From: Tetraselmis striata
Taxonomy: Eukaryota; Chlorophyta; Chlorodendrophyceae; Chlorodendrales; Chlorodendraceae
NCBI GenBank assembly: GCA_006384855.1
Contig: VCJN01000195.1
Location: forward strand, 1-64,000
DNA: 64,000 bases
Reading direction: 5' to 3'
Below are positions 24,150 to 37,733 of the stretch, piece after piece. Below the pieces are notes generated by a model, which worked only from the letters and a program-made list of their open reading frames with translations, ran no database searches and had not been told where the DNA came from. Numbering within the stretch: the stretch's first letter is position 1; the number at the start of each line of letters is the position of its first letter. Made by a program: the position numbers and the translations under genes.

Positions 24150-25033
24150 GGGGTTCGAATGAGGCAATGGTCTACGGGCTATGCCAGACCTACGACTGCA
24201 GTCTGGCGCAAGAGGTCAGTGTTGGGGCGGCTTCGGCCGATGTCCGGGGGTGAACTAAACTTTTTACCCTCTGCGCCGCGCGCCAGCAGCGCTGCCAGCA
24301 GCGCTGCTATAGGGCTTAGCGACCTAATAAACCCCACTGCAGCGCAAAATATCCAATCCTGCGTGCCGTTTTTTTGGCCTGCCCATTTATCATCGCGACA
24401 GCGAGTCATCAGCACGCATGTCGGAGCTGCTGCCGATTGTGTCGGAGTCAAAAGCGCGACGAAGAAGTTATTGGCGGCGGACCTGCTGGGCGGACCATCA
24501 CCACCATCTCGGTGCAGCGCGGCCTTGTCACCGAGACGTCAAACCTTAAGCCGGCATACATCAACGTCTTCCGTGCTGCGTGCTGCCTGCGAGTCCTGCG
24601 ATACGCCATCCTGTACTGTGTTGGCGCGCACTAAAATGTCCCGTATCGCGCTGGCTGGGCGGCAGCTGCGGCGAGGATCGGTCGTTGGGATGTCTCACGG
24701 TAACACCCCCCCCCCCCCCCCCCCCCCCCGGCCGCCCTCTTCCGCCCTCTGCCCGGCCGCCGCCGCTGCCGCAGGGCACGTCTGACTGTTTTGCTTGGTT
24801 TCCGTAGTAACATGCCTCTCACTGTTCTAGTCGCCGCGCTGACGGGCAAACGAAGGCTATTAATGCTGATTAATCTGCCTGCGACTGTCGCGCCGCCAGC
24901 CCAGACCGGCCCGGGGGTTGATTAGGGGCAGGGAAGGGCGGCTGATGTGCCGTCGCGCCGTGGATATACTCGACTGACAATAGACCGCGGCGCAGGCTCA
25001 GCGTGGTCATGCACGTCGGGAGGTGCGCGCTGG
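24150..25033. other. Intergenic / upstream region of glutamate-synthase-like gene
   Basis: No supported gene. Contains a 24-nt C run at 24706-24729. The frame leading into the next gene is closed by an in-frame TAG at 24923. Confidence 0.5.
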
Positions 25034-28000
25034 ATGAGCGTGCACGGCTGGGGAGAGGGCAAGTCGGGCGGCGAGAAGAACGCCGGCGAGGGCGACCCGA
25101 CTGCCGACTTCACGGGGCGGCGGATCAGCCGCTGGGAGAAGAGCACTAACTTCCCCGACTACATCGAGGCCTGGGGGCGCCGCCCCTTCTACATCACCGG
25201 CGCCGCCGGCACCGCAGCCACCGTGGGCCTGTTCGCGTGGCTGGGCGCGGGCGCCAGCAGCCCCTGGGTGCTGGGTGGCCTGATGGGCGCCTACTGGTGG
25301 CAGGGCCTGCACGACGTGGCGCAGGAGTCGCACACCATCAAGCACAACTACCCCGTGCTGGGCAACGTGCGCTACATCCTGGAGACTGTGCGCCCGGAGA
25401 TTCGGCAGTACTTTGTGGAAGGTGACCTCGAGGTAAGAGCACGGAGTGGGGCATAAGAGACCATGGCAGTAGAACTTGGCTTTTGGGTTCCCTGTCTGCT
25501 CTTGTATGGTATTTCCACCACTGCATCGCAACATAGCAGCGCCGGTCGCTGTCCTGATCAGGACAGCAGCACCCCCCTCACCTGCTCCCTCGCTCACCTT
25601 TTGCGTAACCCCCCACAGGCGGCACCCTTCAGCCGGCGCGAGCGCACCATCGTGTACCAGCGCGCCAAGTCAGTGCAGGACTCGATGCCGTTCGGTACCC
25701 GGCTGCAGGTGTACCACGACGGCTACGAGTTCATCACGCACTCCATGTGGCCGGTGGACCTGCACTCCGTGAAGAATGCTGGCCGCGTGCTCATCGGCGG
25801 CCGCAACCCGGAGTGCACCCAGCCCTACCTGTCCTCCATCTTCAACGTGTCGGCCATGTCGTACGGCGCGCTGTCGGACAACGCCATCCTCGCGCTCAAC
25901 ACCGCCGCCAAGATGGGCGGCTTTTCGCACAACACAGGTGCGCCAGTGTCGTGGTGCTGGCAGGGAGAGGGAGCCAGGGGCAGGGTGGGGGTTATCTTGG
26001 GGCTCACCTCCCTTTTCGCGCAGGTGAGGGCGGCATCTCCAAGTTCCACCTGCATCCAGGCGGCGACATCGTGTGGAACGTCGGCACCGGCTACTTTGGC
26101 TGCCGCACGCCCGATGGCCGCTTCTGTCCCGACATGTTCCGCACCAACGCAACCCGCCCCAACGTCAAAATGATTGAGATCAAGCTGTCACAGGGTCCCC
26201 CCCCCCCCCCCCCCCCCCGCTCTGGCGCGCTCGCGATGTTGCCAATGCACCCAACTGGCTCGGGTTGTGGGACGCACATGGACACAGGCAGAGCAGCTCA
26301 TGTATGCATCCCTGTCCGGCAGGTGCCAAGCCCGCCCATGGCGGGATGCTGCCTGGCAGCAAGGTTACCCCGGAGATCGCCGAGGCCCGCGGCATCGAGG
26401 CACGGCGACCTTTCCACATGCCCAACTCTCAGGGCCGCAGGACAATAGGAACATATATTAGTATCTATATAGCTTGGTATATTCAACGCTGATACACGCC
26501 AATTGGAAGCCTAATGATGCATGGGGGGAGGGGGTGCATTTTACTCCTCATTATCAAAGGTGTTTGTACACAACTACAAAACAGGCGTGCTTTGCATGGG
26601 CCTTTCTGTGCTGGCATGCGCTGAGCGCGCTCATGTGCTGCAGGTGGGGCAGACGTGCAACTCACCCCCGGTGCACTCCGCCTTCACCGGCCCTGCGGGC
26701 CTGGTGGGCTTCATCCGCACACTGCGGGGCCTTTCGGGCGGCAAGCCGGTTGGCTTCAAGCTGTGCATTGGCAAGCCGGAGGAGTTTGCGGCGGTGGTGC
26801 ATGCCATGCTGCGGGAGCAGTGCTACCCGGACTTCATCACGGTGCGGACAGGGCGACAGACACCCTTTCGTTACCTATCTTACAGAGACTGGGGACTGGC
26901 CATCATTGACCGCGGGAATTCTGGAAGTCAACCATGATACTTAGGGGAACCCAGGCAGCATTGTGGTTGTTTCGTTACTATCACTCATATGTTGGGCCAC
27001 CTCGAGTTTGCTATCATGCCAATGGAGTAGCAGCAGCGGTTCTACATCCAAACTGCCCCCGGCTGCTATTGCCATTCCTTCATTTGGTAAAATGAGGTGT
27101 TGCATAACACTCTTCGTTGTGAGCACCTGGCTGTCTTTGTGTAATCCGCACAGTATCGTATATGCTTATCAACACAACAGGAACGTCATAGCAGTTTCGT
27201 CATGTTCTATATTCCTGTTTGTACCTGCACTCGCAGAGGCAGCGCTGTCTAACGGACTCGCCTGAAATTGATATTGTCTCGCTAACTACGGTGCTCTGTT
27301 TCCCCCAACATTGGGCTGACAGCTATGAGCCCCGCCCTGCAGGTGGATGGTGCCGAAGGCGGCACCGGCGCTGCGCCCCCAGAGTTCAGCAACAGTGTCG
27401 GCATGCCTCTCAGGCACGCCCCTCCCCCTCTCTTTCCGTCCAGTTTTTTCCCCCACACAAGAGCCGCCTTTGGCGTAGATGCCTACCGCCCAGCTGAAGT
27501 ACTGGCGGCTAACCCCAACCCATTGCCGACAGGGATGCCCTCAGCTTTGTGAACGACCTGCTCACGGGCGCAGGCATCCGCGATAAGGCACCCCCCTTCT
27601 CCCCCCCCCCCCCCCCCCCTCCCCCCCCTCCCTCCCCCTTCCTCCCCGTTCGCCCCTCGTTCCTGTTTATACCTGCACACGACGCCCTCACAAACCCACA
27701 TGAAAGGAAATGCTCTCCAATTTTGCTCTGCTGGAATGTGTGAGGTGCTTTCGCTGATGCGGCGGTATGGCATGAGCGCTCTCGCCCAAGTTACATTGTG
27801 GATGAAGAGCTTGTGTTAAAAGAGTTGTCACCCGCACATGCCCTGATGCGTGAGCACATTCTACTCATTTGCTGCTGCGACGTGCTGTTTGCCTGTTGGC
27901 GGCGCACCACTAACTGAACTGAACCCCCCCCTTTCACCCCCCACATCTCTTGCCTGCCTGGCACCCCACAGATCACCGTTATTTCATCGGGCAAGTCTCT

Positions 28001-29414
28001 CACCGGCTTCTCTTTGGTCCGCAACATGGCACTCGGCGCCGATGTGTGCAACTCAGCGCGTGCCATGATGTTTGCGCTGGGCTGCATCCAGGTCCGGGCC
28101 GCTCCTCACTCGCCCACCCAGCGCTGCGCTGCGCCTTCCGTCTATCAACAAACAGATCGTTCCATTTTTCATCTCTGTGTCACCGGCGGGGACCTCGTGA
28201 CCGGCTGTGCGGATATAGCTGAACCATTGCATGCCGCTGCAAACATGACAGTATGAATTGCAGCAATGACTGTGGCTTCAGGCAGGTTCCCAATTGGGAT
28301 GGGTTGATACCCTTTGGCTACCCCCAGGTTTGCGGGCGAGCCACGTTAAACCACACCATACCATACCATCGTGCCAATGGCAGCTGCCAGAGAGGCATGC
28401 AGGTGTTAGTTAGGGTAGATAACGTCATACCTGCGATCATGTATTCAGGGAAAGGGCAATACCGCTTGGCTGGATACTAATGCTTGTATATATATTGCGT
28501 ATATATATATTGCATATATATAATATATATTTTACATATATATTTCTATATATTCCTTGTATATTTATCGCTTATATATGTGTAGATTTCTTATATACAC
28601 ACACACATATATATAGGATATATATATCCTATATATATGTATGTATAAGCTCGTTTCCTTCAGCTCAGAGGGCAACATGCATATGGCCGGAGGTGGAGTT
28701 ATTAGTCTGAATTCACATCCCCCAACATTACAGCGAACAACTTCCCATATATTGCATGTTGCAGACCCGAGGAACACCACCCTACAGTATGGGTCATACG
28801 TTTTATTGAGTTATCTCAGCAGCCCCGTCAAAGTACCGTCTACGATCATGCATCTTGAGTACTTGGCATGCAGGCCCCCCCGCTCCCCGCCACTGCTCCA
28901 CCAACCTTGAACATTAGGTGCGGAGGATGATGGGATGTAGCAATGCGCTGCTGGCAGGCTCTCAAGTGCAACACCAACCACTGCCCCACTGGCATCACCA
29001 CGCTGGACAAGAAGCTCATGGCGGGGCTGAACGTTGACAACAAAAGCACGCGGGTATACAACTACCACAAAAAGACGGTGGAGACGGCGCTGGAGATCAT
29101 GGGTGCAGCGGGCGCTGCAGAGTGAGTACCCCGGCCGCCATGTTTGGTGTCTGGTGCGGCCTTGCTGCGATCCCCTGCCTCTCATGACTCTTTCTCCCCA
29201 TCATGGCAGGCCGCTGCAGGTAACAAGGGACCTCATCATGATGCGCCCCGATGGCCCCATGTCTCTCATCAGCTACGCTGAGCTGTATCCATACGAGACG
29301 CCGGGCTCCCTGACTACAGGACTCGCATCCCCCAAGCTAAGCCATACTTGGCTGAATGGGGAGCACATCCTGAAGTCCTGGGATGCCAAGCTCGCTGCAG
29401 CCAAAACGAGATAA
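25034..29414 (+). CDS. FMN-binding glutamate-synthase-domain protein
   Basis: Single-domain relative of the glutamate synthase FMN/Fe-S half, as in bacterial YerD/GlxD-type proteins; it lacks the amidotransferase half, so its true substrate is unknown. Ten exons: 25034-25432, 25619-25937, 26024-26194, 26323-26399, 26644-26841, 27343-27413, 27533-27587, 27972-28091, 28958-29121, 29210-29414, about 592 aa, all in phase. The N-terminus has a hydrophobic helix pair (GTAATVGLFAWLG). Core motifs: MSYGALSDNAILAL, HNTGEGGISKFH, QGAKPAHGGMLPGSKV, SGGKPVGFKLCIG, VDGAEGGTGAAPPEF, ISSGKSL, and CNTNHCPTG, the cysteine region equivalent to the 3Fe-4S site. Introns 4, 6 and 7 start with GC (GAG|GCACGG, CAG|GCACGC, AAG|GCACCC). 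Intron 3 begins with a 22-nt C run. A TGTAA lies at 29583, 169 nt past the stop. Start chosen as the first ATG in frame; an upstream exon is possible. Confidence 0.93.
28480..28645 (+). repeat. AT-rich simple-sequence tract
   Basis: TATATA/TATTTCT-type low-complexity sequence inside intron 8 of the glutamate-synthase-like gene, unlike the GC-rich surroundings. Confidence 0.85.
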
Positions 29415-29483
29415 TGTATGGATATGGGGTAGGTTCTAGCCAGGTTGAATTGGCTGATTGCCACATTATCGGCGCTTTTCGCT

Positions 29484-29514
<31 letters not shown>

Positions 29515-30798
29515 CTTTCTTCAGCACCCGCATATCACCCACACATGGCGACACACTATCACGCAGCAACATGCATCATAATTGTAATAGCAAGTGTTGA
29601 ACAAGATGAAGTGGCTGCCAACATGTATTGTGACCAACCATGATTATGCACGTATCAAATCTTCTCGCCAATTACACAATATGTCCCGCCGGATCCTCGG
29701 ATCTCGCGACGACCGGGGAGCACTGTGGTGGGCTTTTCAAATAATACTCGTAGTCGCGGTAGCGCATGCTGGCGCGGCCGGGCAGCAACCCTGTACGGGG
29801 TGCTGATTAAAAAAAAAATCACGCTGTATGACCTCGGCCTTGCGCCGGCCTCTCCGAGATCCGCCTACGGGTGGGGGTGGGGGTGCGTATCGACTCGGAC
29901 GGGGGCAGCCTACTCGCGAGGGCTGTTCTAAATTATAATTGTGTTTTCGTACTTCGGCGCGACCCGCCCAGTACGGGGCAATCGTACTCGGCACAGCCTT
30001 GCACGGTGGCGGCTGTGATAAATCCAACCATACACAGGGCCCAGGAAGCCGCCCTCGGGCGGTGACCTCGGCCAGGGACGTGGGCAAGTGGCTGCCGCGT
30101 GTCTGGCGATCTGGCACCGGTTTGCTGCACAAAATCGGCGAGCATACGGCCATCGGTGCAGGGGCTGTTTTGACACACACCTTGCATCCGTAGACCCTGA
30201 CTTTGTCAGTGTGAGAAATAGATGTCAACAGATGCCGTCACCTATTGCAGACATTGAGGTGACTGGGCCACGTCGCCGTATCAGCAGTCACACGAGGTTG
30301 CAATACTACGAAGCAGCCCGAGCATGACGCAACGCGAGCCACGTCCGTGCTCATGTTGCGACGGCCATGTGTGACTCCCCCAAAAACTCACGCTCGGAGT
30401 TCAGCGTCGCGGTTGGATCCTGGACTGGACATCGGTTTTGCGTGCCGTTTGCGCAATCATGCCCCGCAACAGTCACAACCGCCATTTCTGCCCCCTCCCC
30501 CCGGGGCCATGCTACTACGGCATTCATATTACATGGGCTGTCTACCTACTGTGGTTCTAAACCTGGGGTGGCCACTGTCTTGCTAACGGGGCCAAGGCTA
30601 CCAAGGCAAGGAGGTGCGAAAGGGTCAGGGGGCGAGAGTCAATCAAGGGCAAATACAGGGTGTTAATACTTGACTAGCACGTGGGCACATCGGATGAATC
30701 AAAGCTGACGTGTGGGTTGCTCTGCATCGTCCGCATGGCACACATCTGCAAAGGGGCGGACAATGTGTCAGCACATCCACGACGTACTCCCGTCAGCA
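29415..30798. other. Intergenic region
   Basis: Carries a 29-nt C run at 29484-29512 just after the stop of the upstream gene. Open frames at 29737-30228 and elsewhere show no family features. Nothing further supported. Confidence 0.5.
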
Positions 30799-33207
30799 TC
30801 AGCTATTGCAAAGCAGGCACAACCGGGCTATTTGAGCATAACCACACACACACGAAGGACAATCAGTGCTGTGTGGCGGGGACAGCTTCAACGCAGACCA
30901 GCAGCTTTCCCTGCCTGGGACAGAAACGGGGCTCCTTGAGCCTTCTGATGGGCTGGAGTGCGACAAGGCCTGCGCGGCGACGGCATCAGCCAGCGGGTGG
31001 CAGCTGGGCCCGGGCTGCTCATCGCGGCCCGGCGTCCATGACTGGACACCGGCGGGCGGGCCGCGCAACGACCTGGCCACGTTGACGAGGGTGCGCGCCT
31101 TGGCGGTGACGTTGCCCAGGAGGTAGGTGGCCACCTGGAAGGAGGCGGTGACCTGACAGTGGCGGCCGGGCCGCGTCATCAGCGCAGAATGGACAGGGGT
31201 GCGTACCATCCGGCTATGCATCAGACGTCATTCGGAGCAGCGAGGCAGACCGAGGCGCCGCACGGGTTGACCGTGCGGAATCGGCGTGGGGGGTAGGTGA
31301 GAGGCGATGCCATGTTATGTACCTGGGCGATAGCCTCGCTACGATCAGCCGAGAAGGAGCGGTCGGCATCGTCCTCATCCTCGTCCTCCCGCCCATCGCC
31401 CATGATTCCTTCCGCCGAGTCGCCCAAGCAGCTCAAAACGTTGCCCGCGCCAGGCAGGCTCCGCAGCTGGTTCGCCGCCGCGTGCAGCTCAGTGTACCGA
31501 TGCTGCAGCGTCGCAGCCACGTTGGATCCCGCTTCCACCTGCATTGGGATAGCATGACACGAATATCAGAACAAAATAGTTGAAGGACGCGCTCGATTAG
31601 CCGCGCAAGGGAAATGCCGGTCAGTCACGTATCTTCTTATCCCTACTGTGCCCAAAGATTAGGAATCAAGGTCGCTGGGCCTTGTAACTCATTATCAGAA
31701 TGTGACATAGGAGAGTGCAGCCTATCGGCTGGAGGTTCTTACATATCTTGTACCTCAAGTCATCTAGACAAACACGGACAACGCACTGCCCACAAAGGGA
31801 AGGGCCGCCTGTGCATGTCATGCCCCTGTCTATTGACTGCCCGCATGCCGGGGAGGGGTAGCGTGCAGTCTTCGTGCTCAGCCCTCAGCTAGGCGAACTG
31901 GGACACAGTTAACACCAAAGACTGTGTAGGCAATCCACGTGCCTAGGCGGGCAGGGCGAGGTGCGGGCACTACATGTGCGGGCATGCACAGCGGTGGACG
32001 GCTGAGGAGGAGAAAGGAGGGCTGTGATCGACCGGATGTAGGAGGGGCGCGTACGGACGGGTCCAAGTGCTGGCCAGTGGGATCAGAAGGGCGCTGCCCC
32101 CGGTGGTCACCGCCAGCCGCACCACCGTCCATCACATCTCGCAGCTCGGCGTCCAGGCTCTGGGCAGCACACATCAGAGCTCGGGTTAGGAAGCGCCTCC
32201 CCAGTCACCATCGACAGGGCCACTGAATGGCTTGTGGGGCGGTGGAATGTATCACTCAAGCCTTGGTGAGCCTGCTCAGGCGCCTGGAGACACGCAAGGG
32301 AGGCGGACCGCTATACCCCACAATGCTACTCAATGCTTCGGCAAACAGGTCTGTGCCGCGAAAACTAGAAACCGGGATTTCGGAGCCGTCATTGCGAACC
32401 GTGGAGCACGGCACACATGCGGGAGCCTCTCTTGGACGAGGGCGGTACACGCTGGTACACGCTTGGATGATGTGTCACTTCGTACCTTTACCACTTCCTG
32501 TCACCACGAGTGCCAACGCATACATAGGAGCTGTTGTTTTCAACCTCAAATTGGTCGAGCTAGCAACCGATACAAACATTCGCTATCGTTTCAGGAGGCC
32601 GGGCAGGTTCTATTTGCAGTGGTCTAATCATGGCGCCGGGACCTGTATGTAGTCGATACCTATAATTAATAAATGCATTTTCATACTGGACAGGGGTGGG
32701 GTGGGGGCAAGGGGCCGTGCCTGCAACACGGTGAGGAGGTCCGCCATCTCCTCACTGGCGGCCGCCTGCGCATCGCCCAGCAGCCTGCACTCGGCGGCGG
32801 CACCCTCCAGACGCTTCGCGCACGTGCGATGCCCCTCCGCCTCCGTCTCCACCGCCACCTCCAGCCCCAGCGTGCGCCTGCGGGCCGCCTCCAGCTGCTC
32901 CAGCGCGCTGGCCAGCTGCGCCTCGAGGCCTGCGCGATCGTCCTCTGCAGCGGCCAGCTCCGCCGCGCCACTGCGCACCATCGCCTCGAGCTGCTGCACC
33001 ATGCCTGCCAAGCAATCCTTCTCCGCCTGCCCAATGTACAGCAAAGGGTGGCAGGTGCATCCATGGGTTGTGGTCAGGGAAGCACCAGACAGGTTGTGGC
33101 AAAGGATGACCAAGGCGGGACAAGACATGAGAGGCATCGACCGGGTGGGGAAGGGGGGGGGGGGGGGGGGGGTACCAGCAGGCAGAGCGAGAGCGAGAGA
33201 GCGAGCG

Positions 33208-33254
<47 letters not shown>

Positions 33255-36200
33255 AATCTCTATGTGGGCAGTCACGAAGGTCGTAAGGAGACTGCAAGGT
33301 GGCCACAGGGAATCACTCCACCCCGACTGAGTATGTGTCTGCATCGCGTCGGGACACCAGGTCCTAGACTATTTGGGCGCGTATGAATGTCATCAGCAGG
33401 AAGCCATTGTGTGGTATCATGACATGGCTAGGCTGGAAATCCTGCGCATGGCCTACTACTGCCCCTCACGAATCGGATGCGGATAAGTTGATAAGGACCC
33501 CATTCTGAGTGCCAAGACAGTGTGCCGGCACTTAGTGTTTGATTTTGGGTTGCTTGGGTCTACGTTTCTGCGCCGGGAACCAAACCCAACGAGGGAACAT
33601 ACAGATAGAGGCAGCACTCCGGTATGCGGCCCTTGCTGCTACGATGCGGGGTTGTATAAATGGAAACAAACACCACGTCATGACCATTACTGAACGCGGC
33701 AGTAATAACAATTACGTAAACGTTTGAGCGCAAAATTCTATAATCCCGGCGTGCAGTCAAACCATGTGAAATGTCAAGCATAGCCCAGCAGCACCCAGGG
33801 GTGGGGAGCGACCACGCTTGCAGCCCACCTGCAGCTTCTCGAGCTCGCCCTCCGCGCCCTGCGTGATAGCGCGCAGCTGGTGGATGTCCCGGTTGAGGCG
33901 CTCGACACGCGTGGTCATGCCGGCGCAGGTGCCCTCCGCTGCGCTGCAGCGATTGGCGAGCGCCTGGAGGGCACAGGGGACAGCGGGACATAAGTCTGCC
34001 TCAGGAGCGCGGAGGTACACTATCACAAGCATCATTTCTTCCCAGAGATAGACGGCGAGCCAAGGCTGCGATGAGCACAGCATGCACCGCTTGGTGGGGG
34101 GTGGCAGACACAGGGGTCTGGCAAACCTTGCTGCTCTTGTGCTCCGCAGCGATAGCCGCCTCCAAAGCCACCCTCTCCTCCGTGGACGCGCGCAGCCTGG
34201 CCACGCTCAGCCTGCACCGCTCCAGAAGCTCCCCGGCCAGCTCCGGCCAGCGCCGCCGCAGTGCCGCTGCTGTCGCGTCCGTAGCCTCGGCGCTGCCTGC
34301 GCTGGTCTCCAGCGCCGCGGCAGCCTTGGCGACCTTGGCGAGGTCCTCCCGCTCATGCGACGACTGCTCCTGCAGGCCGGCGCACACCGCCGCCAGGCGG
34401 GTTGCCTCCTGCCGCACTTGCTGCGCTTGCAGCTCCGCGGCCGAGCGCGCGGCTGTGAGATACTGCACAGAAGCAGTGGTTGGAGCAGTCAGTCACACTA
34501 CCGCCCCCTTCCCCCCGTTCCAAGTGTTGCTGCGAGGAGCGGAAGACACTGTAATAATAGTAGCCGTCAGACTCAATTGCAACAGACTGTTGATACACTT
34601 CCCGGACTAGGCTGCAGTGGTATCGTCCGTTCGAACACTACTACAGGGGTCTGCAAATGAAGCGCCCATGACATCTGGAGACGGTGCTTACATAGGGGCA
34701 CCAGGTGTCTCCCCATTCTCTGGGTCCAGTAATCGGACGACGGCCAGTGCATTTGTGTGGGCCATTGTATGTGTGGCCTGGCATGCATGTCAGCTCTCCC
34801 CCCCCCCCCCCCCACCTCTACAGCCACCATGCGGTTACGGGTACAATCACGAGTCATATCGGGTCAAAAATAGTACTGCCTTAGAACATGTAGTCGTAAA
34901 TCAATACAAGTGATGAATGACAGTGAAATTGCGCGGCCATGACATCGACTACTCACGACAAGTACGATTGATGTAGTACTGGCGGCAGATGATGATGGAT
35001 TATCAAATGACGACCACCGCGGGGCAGTCGCAAGTATTCGAGTGGTCTGAAATTCTGTCCTGCAGCTGGTGGTGCCCATATGTAGCGGGGGTCAATCCCC
35101 TAATCGTAAAGCCCTCGTGTGCTAGTATAGTATTCATCGTCTGGCACTCGTACACATTGATTGCCAAACATGTGAACAACAGCAGCACCGTAACCGCACG
35201 GTGGCCCTCTGCCCCCACCTCCCATGCGTCCCTTCCCAGCGTATGGCAGCCCCCAGCCCCTTCCACGCCCTTGCTTTTGGGATAAACCAAGGTAATACAA
35301 CCCCTTGGAGATGGCCCCCCCACCCACCAGAGTCTGCGTCTCGTTTCTATTCTGCCATAGGGTCTCAGTACTCTGGACTTCCATCCGTGCCGCGGCGCTG
35401 GCACCCGGTGGCCGGTGGGCCCACTCAGGCGGCGTATTGGATGCCCCACTGCCGCAGTGCCTGTCCTGCTGGCCCACACCTTGATGGAGCGCCGCTCTGA
35501 GACGAGGTCGGCATGCAGGGTGCTGTTCTCGTCCGCGAGCGCCTGCAGACGAAGTTCCGCCGCCTCGCCCAGAGGGGCTGACTGCGACGCGGCGACGCCC
35601 TGCGCCCTCCCAGCCTGCTGTCCAGCGCCGCCCCGGACGGCTGCCTGCGCCTCCAGCTCCTCAACTTTGACCTGCCGGGCAAAGGTTTGCCATGCTCGGT
35701 CCGTATTCTCTTAATGGTGATACCACGATGCACTCCCTGGAGCGTCATTGGCCTTGGGTGCCATGAAATGCTACAACCCGCCCAGATCAGGCAACACATT
35801 CTCGCGCAAGAGTGAAGACTTAGCACGAGCGATGCGCAAACTGGGGTGCTTGTGCATGAGTGCTACATGCGTGCATGTGCGTGTCCGACTATGCGGCCAC
35901 CGCTGCGGCGTTTCTCATCGGTTGGGGAGGCCGCCCACCCACCTTGAGCGCATCCATCTCCGCCTCCAGGTCTGAGCTCCGCGGCTCACCCGACTTACGC
36001 TCCTCCTGGGCGGCAGAACCCAAGGGAGTTGCATGCAGGGGGGGTCTAAATCATCTGTCTATATCGGGAAAAACCCTCTGGCAGCCAAGGATAGCAGGAA
36101 GGCGAGGTGCCGCACGGGGGCGCGGGGGGGGGGGGGGGGGGGGGGTAAAGGACCTGAAGTTGCGCGCAGACTTGCGCCTGCAGCGACAGCATCTCCTCCA

Positions 36201-36909
36201 GCACTGCCTCGCGCTTGGCCCAGAGCGCCGCCGCGTCGCTCTCTGCAGCCTTCGCGCCGGCCGCGGCGTGCTGCAGCTCCGTGTGCGCGGCCTGAGCGGC
36301 CTGATTCAGCGCCACAACCTGGCTGTTGGCCCGAGCGAGCCCCTCCTGCAGGGCAGGCGGACCAGGAAGCAGTCGCAGCAAGGAGCCTGTCAATTGGTCT
36401 GATGGCAGTCACCACTTCTCAACGAAGGGGGTTTGTGCGGGCGCCTCTAAAGTCGCCGGTATCATCACACTGATGTCCAACACCCATGACTGTACTGAAA
36501 GAGATTCGGCGGCGTCATCGCGGGGACAAGTCGTGCCGTTCATCTGCCTCGCGTCTCTCGCCACAGCCACCGAGATGTCCGCTGAACAGCTGTGCTGATG
36601 TATGACGTTGTGATGCCTGCGGGGATTACACCTGAGGTACTATGGACGGCAATGTTGGGGCCTTGCGGAGAGACCTCAAAGAAGCTCACAAAGAGCCCCG
36701 TGCTCATACCAAAAAAGACACGCATAGGCTGGAAAAGACACGCACAGCCTGCAGATGCAGATGTATTATTGTTCTCTCTTAAAACCTTAAAAAAGTGTGA
36801 GATTTTTGGAGGAAAAAGCATGCTAAGGAATGGAGGGGTTTGATTTCTGGCTTCTTGACATATCTTTCTGTCCCTCCCCCCCCCCCGGCCACCAATCCAC
36901 AACTGGGGG

Positions 36910-36947
<38 letters not shown>

Positions 36948-37488
36948 GTATTGCATGTGCACAACAATCTGAATGATGGCTCTACATGTTGTCATTGCCA
37001 TGCCCGCATACATCATGCAAGCACCAAGGGTCAATAATGAATGCTGCCAATACATTCCCAAGACAAAACACGGGAGACATGCTGGAGGTCTGGGGGGGAG
37101 GCGTCAGGGGGCTTAGACAGACCTTACAGGCGGCCCTCTCAGACGCTGCGCAGGCCGCCAGCGCCGGCTGCTCGGCCGCCAGTACTTGCAGCTGCGCCGC
37201 CGCGGCTTCATTCAACGCTAGCAGTTGCTGAAGCAGAACGTCCTTGCGCGCAGCCGCCGCCTCGGCGTCGTTGCGCTCCCTTGTGGCCACCGCCGCCGCA
37301 ATAGCGGAAGCATTGGCGGCGGCACGCAGCTCTGCATTGTCTGCTTCCAGCTCCGCCACGCGGGCTGGGGCGCCTGCCGGTGTCTTGCTGCCAGAGGGCC
37401 CGCATCCGAGAGACTGCGGTGGGGGTGGTTGCCGCCGGGTCAGCTCGCTGAGGAGGGTGTTGGAAAGGAGGTGAGGTCTGGGCGGGGG

Positions 37489-37519
<31 letters not shown>

Positions 37520-37733
37520 CGCTCACCCTCAGGCCGGCGCTCAGCAGCAGGCTCGGCGTGACCACGGCAGCGATGAAGCTATGCGCCAACGCAGCGGTCG
37601 TGGCGAGCCACAGCGCCACCGCTGCCGCACCGCCTGCTCCCGCCTTCCTCAGCGCGAGGGCGGCCCCCGCTGTGGCGCCCGCCAGCGAGTACAGAGCGAG
37701 CACCGCTCGCTCCCTCACCGGTGGCCGCTGCAT
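30799..37733 (-). CDS. Ala-rich coiled-coil protein with N-terminal hydrophobic segments
   Basis: Not recognised as a known family. Eleven exons fit in phase: 37733-37527, 37443-37123, 36345-36154, 36005-35943, 35671-35480, 34462-34127, 33963-33829, 33026-32721, 32159-32136, 31538-31323, 31152-30799, about 781 aa. Exon 1 has two or three hydrophobic stretches (LALYSLAGATAGAALAL, AAVALWLATTAALAHSFIAAVVTPSLLLSAG). Exons 2-8 are almost entirely Ala/Glu/Leu/Arg heptad sequence typical of long coiled coils (for example ELEADNAELRAAA, LEEMLSLQAQV, GLEAQLASALEQLE). Exon 10 has an acidic patch (EDEDEDD). A membrane-anchored tether or scaffold is a fair guess, no more. Intron 8 uses a GC donor (CAG|GCACGG). 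Introns 1 and 3 start with C runs. Exon 9 (24 nt) and the last exon are the least certain parts. Confidence 0.7.
33153..33254 (+). repeat. G run followed by GA microsatellite
   Basis: A 20-nt G run (33153-33172) followed by GAGC/GA repeats to 33254, inside intron 7 of the coiled-coil gene. It reads as poly-C and CT on the sense strand. Confidence 0.95.
36913..36945 (+). repeat. CA dinucleotide microsatellite
   Basis: About 16 CA units in intron 2 of the coiled-coil gene. Confidence 0.95.

Noticed and set aside
25007..25597. 196-residue minus-strand ORF
   Set aside because: Antisense shadow of the glutamate-synthase exon 1.
32673..33386. 237-residue plus-strand ORF and its neighbours
   Set aside because: Antisense of coiled-coil exon 8 running into a G run and GA microsatellite.
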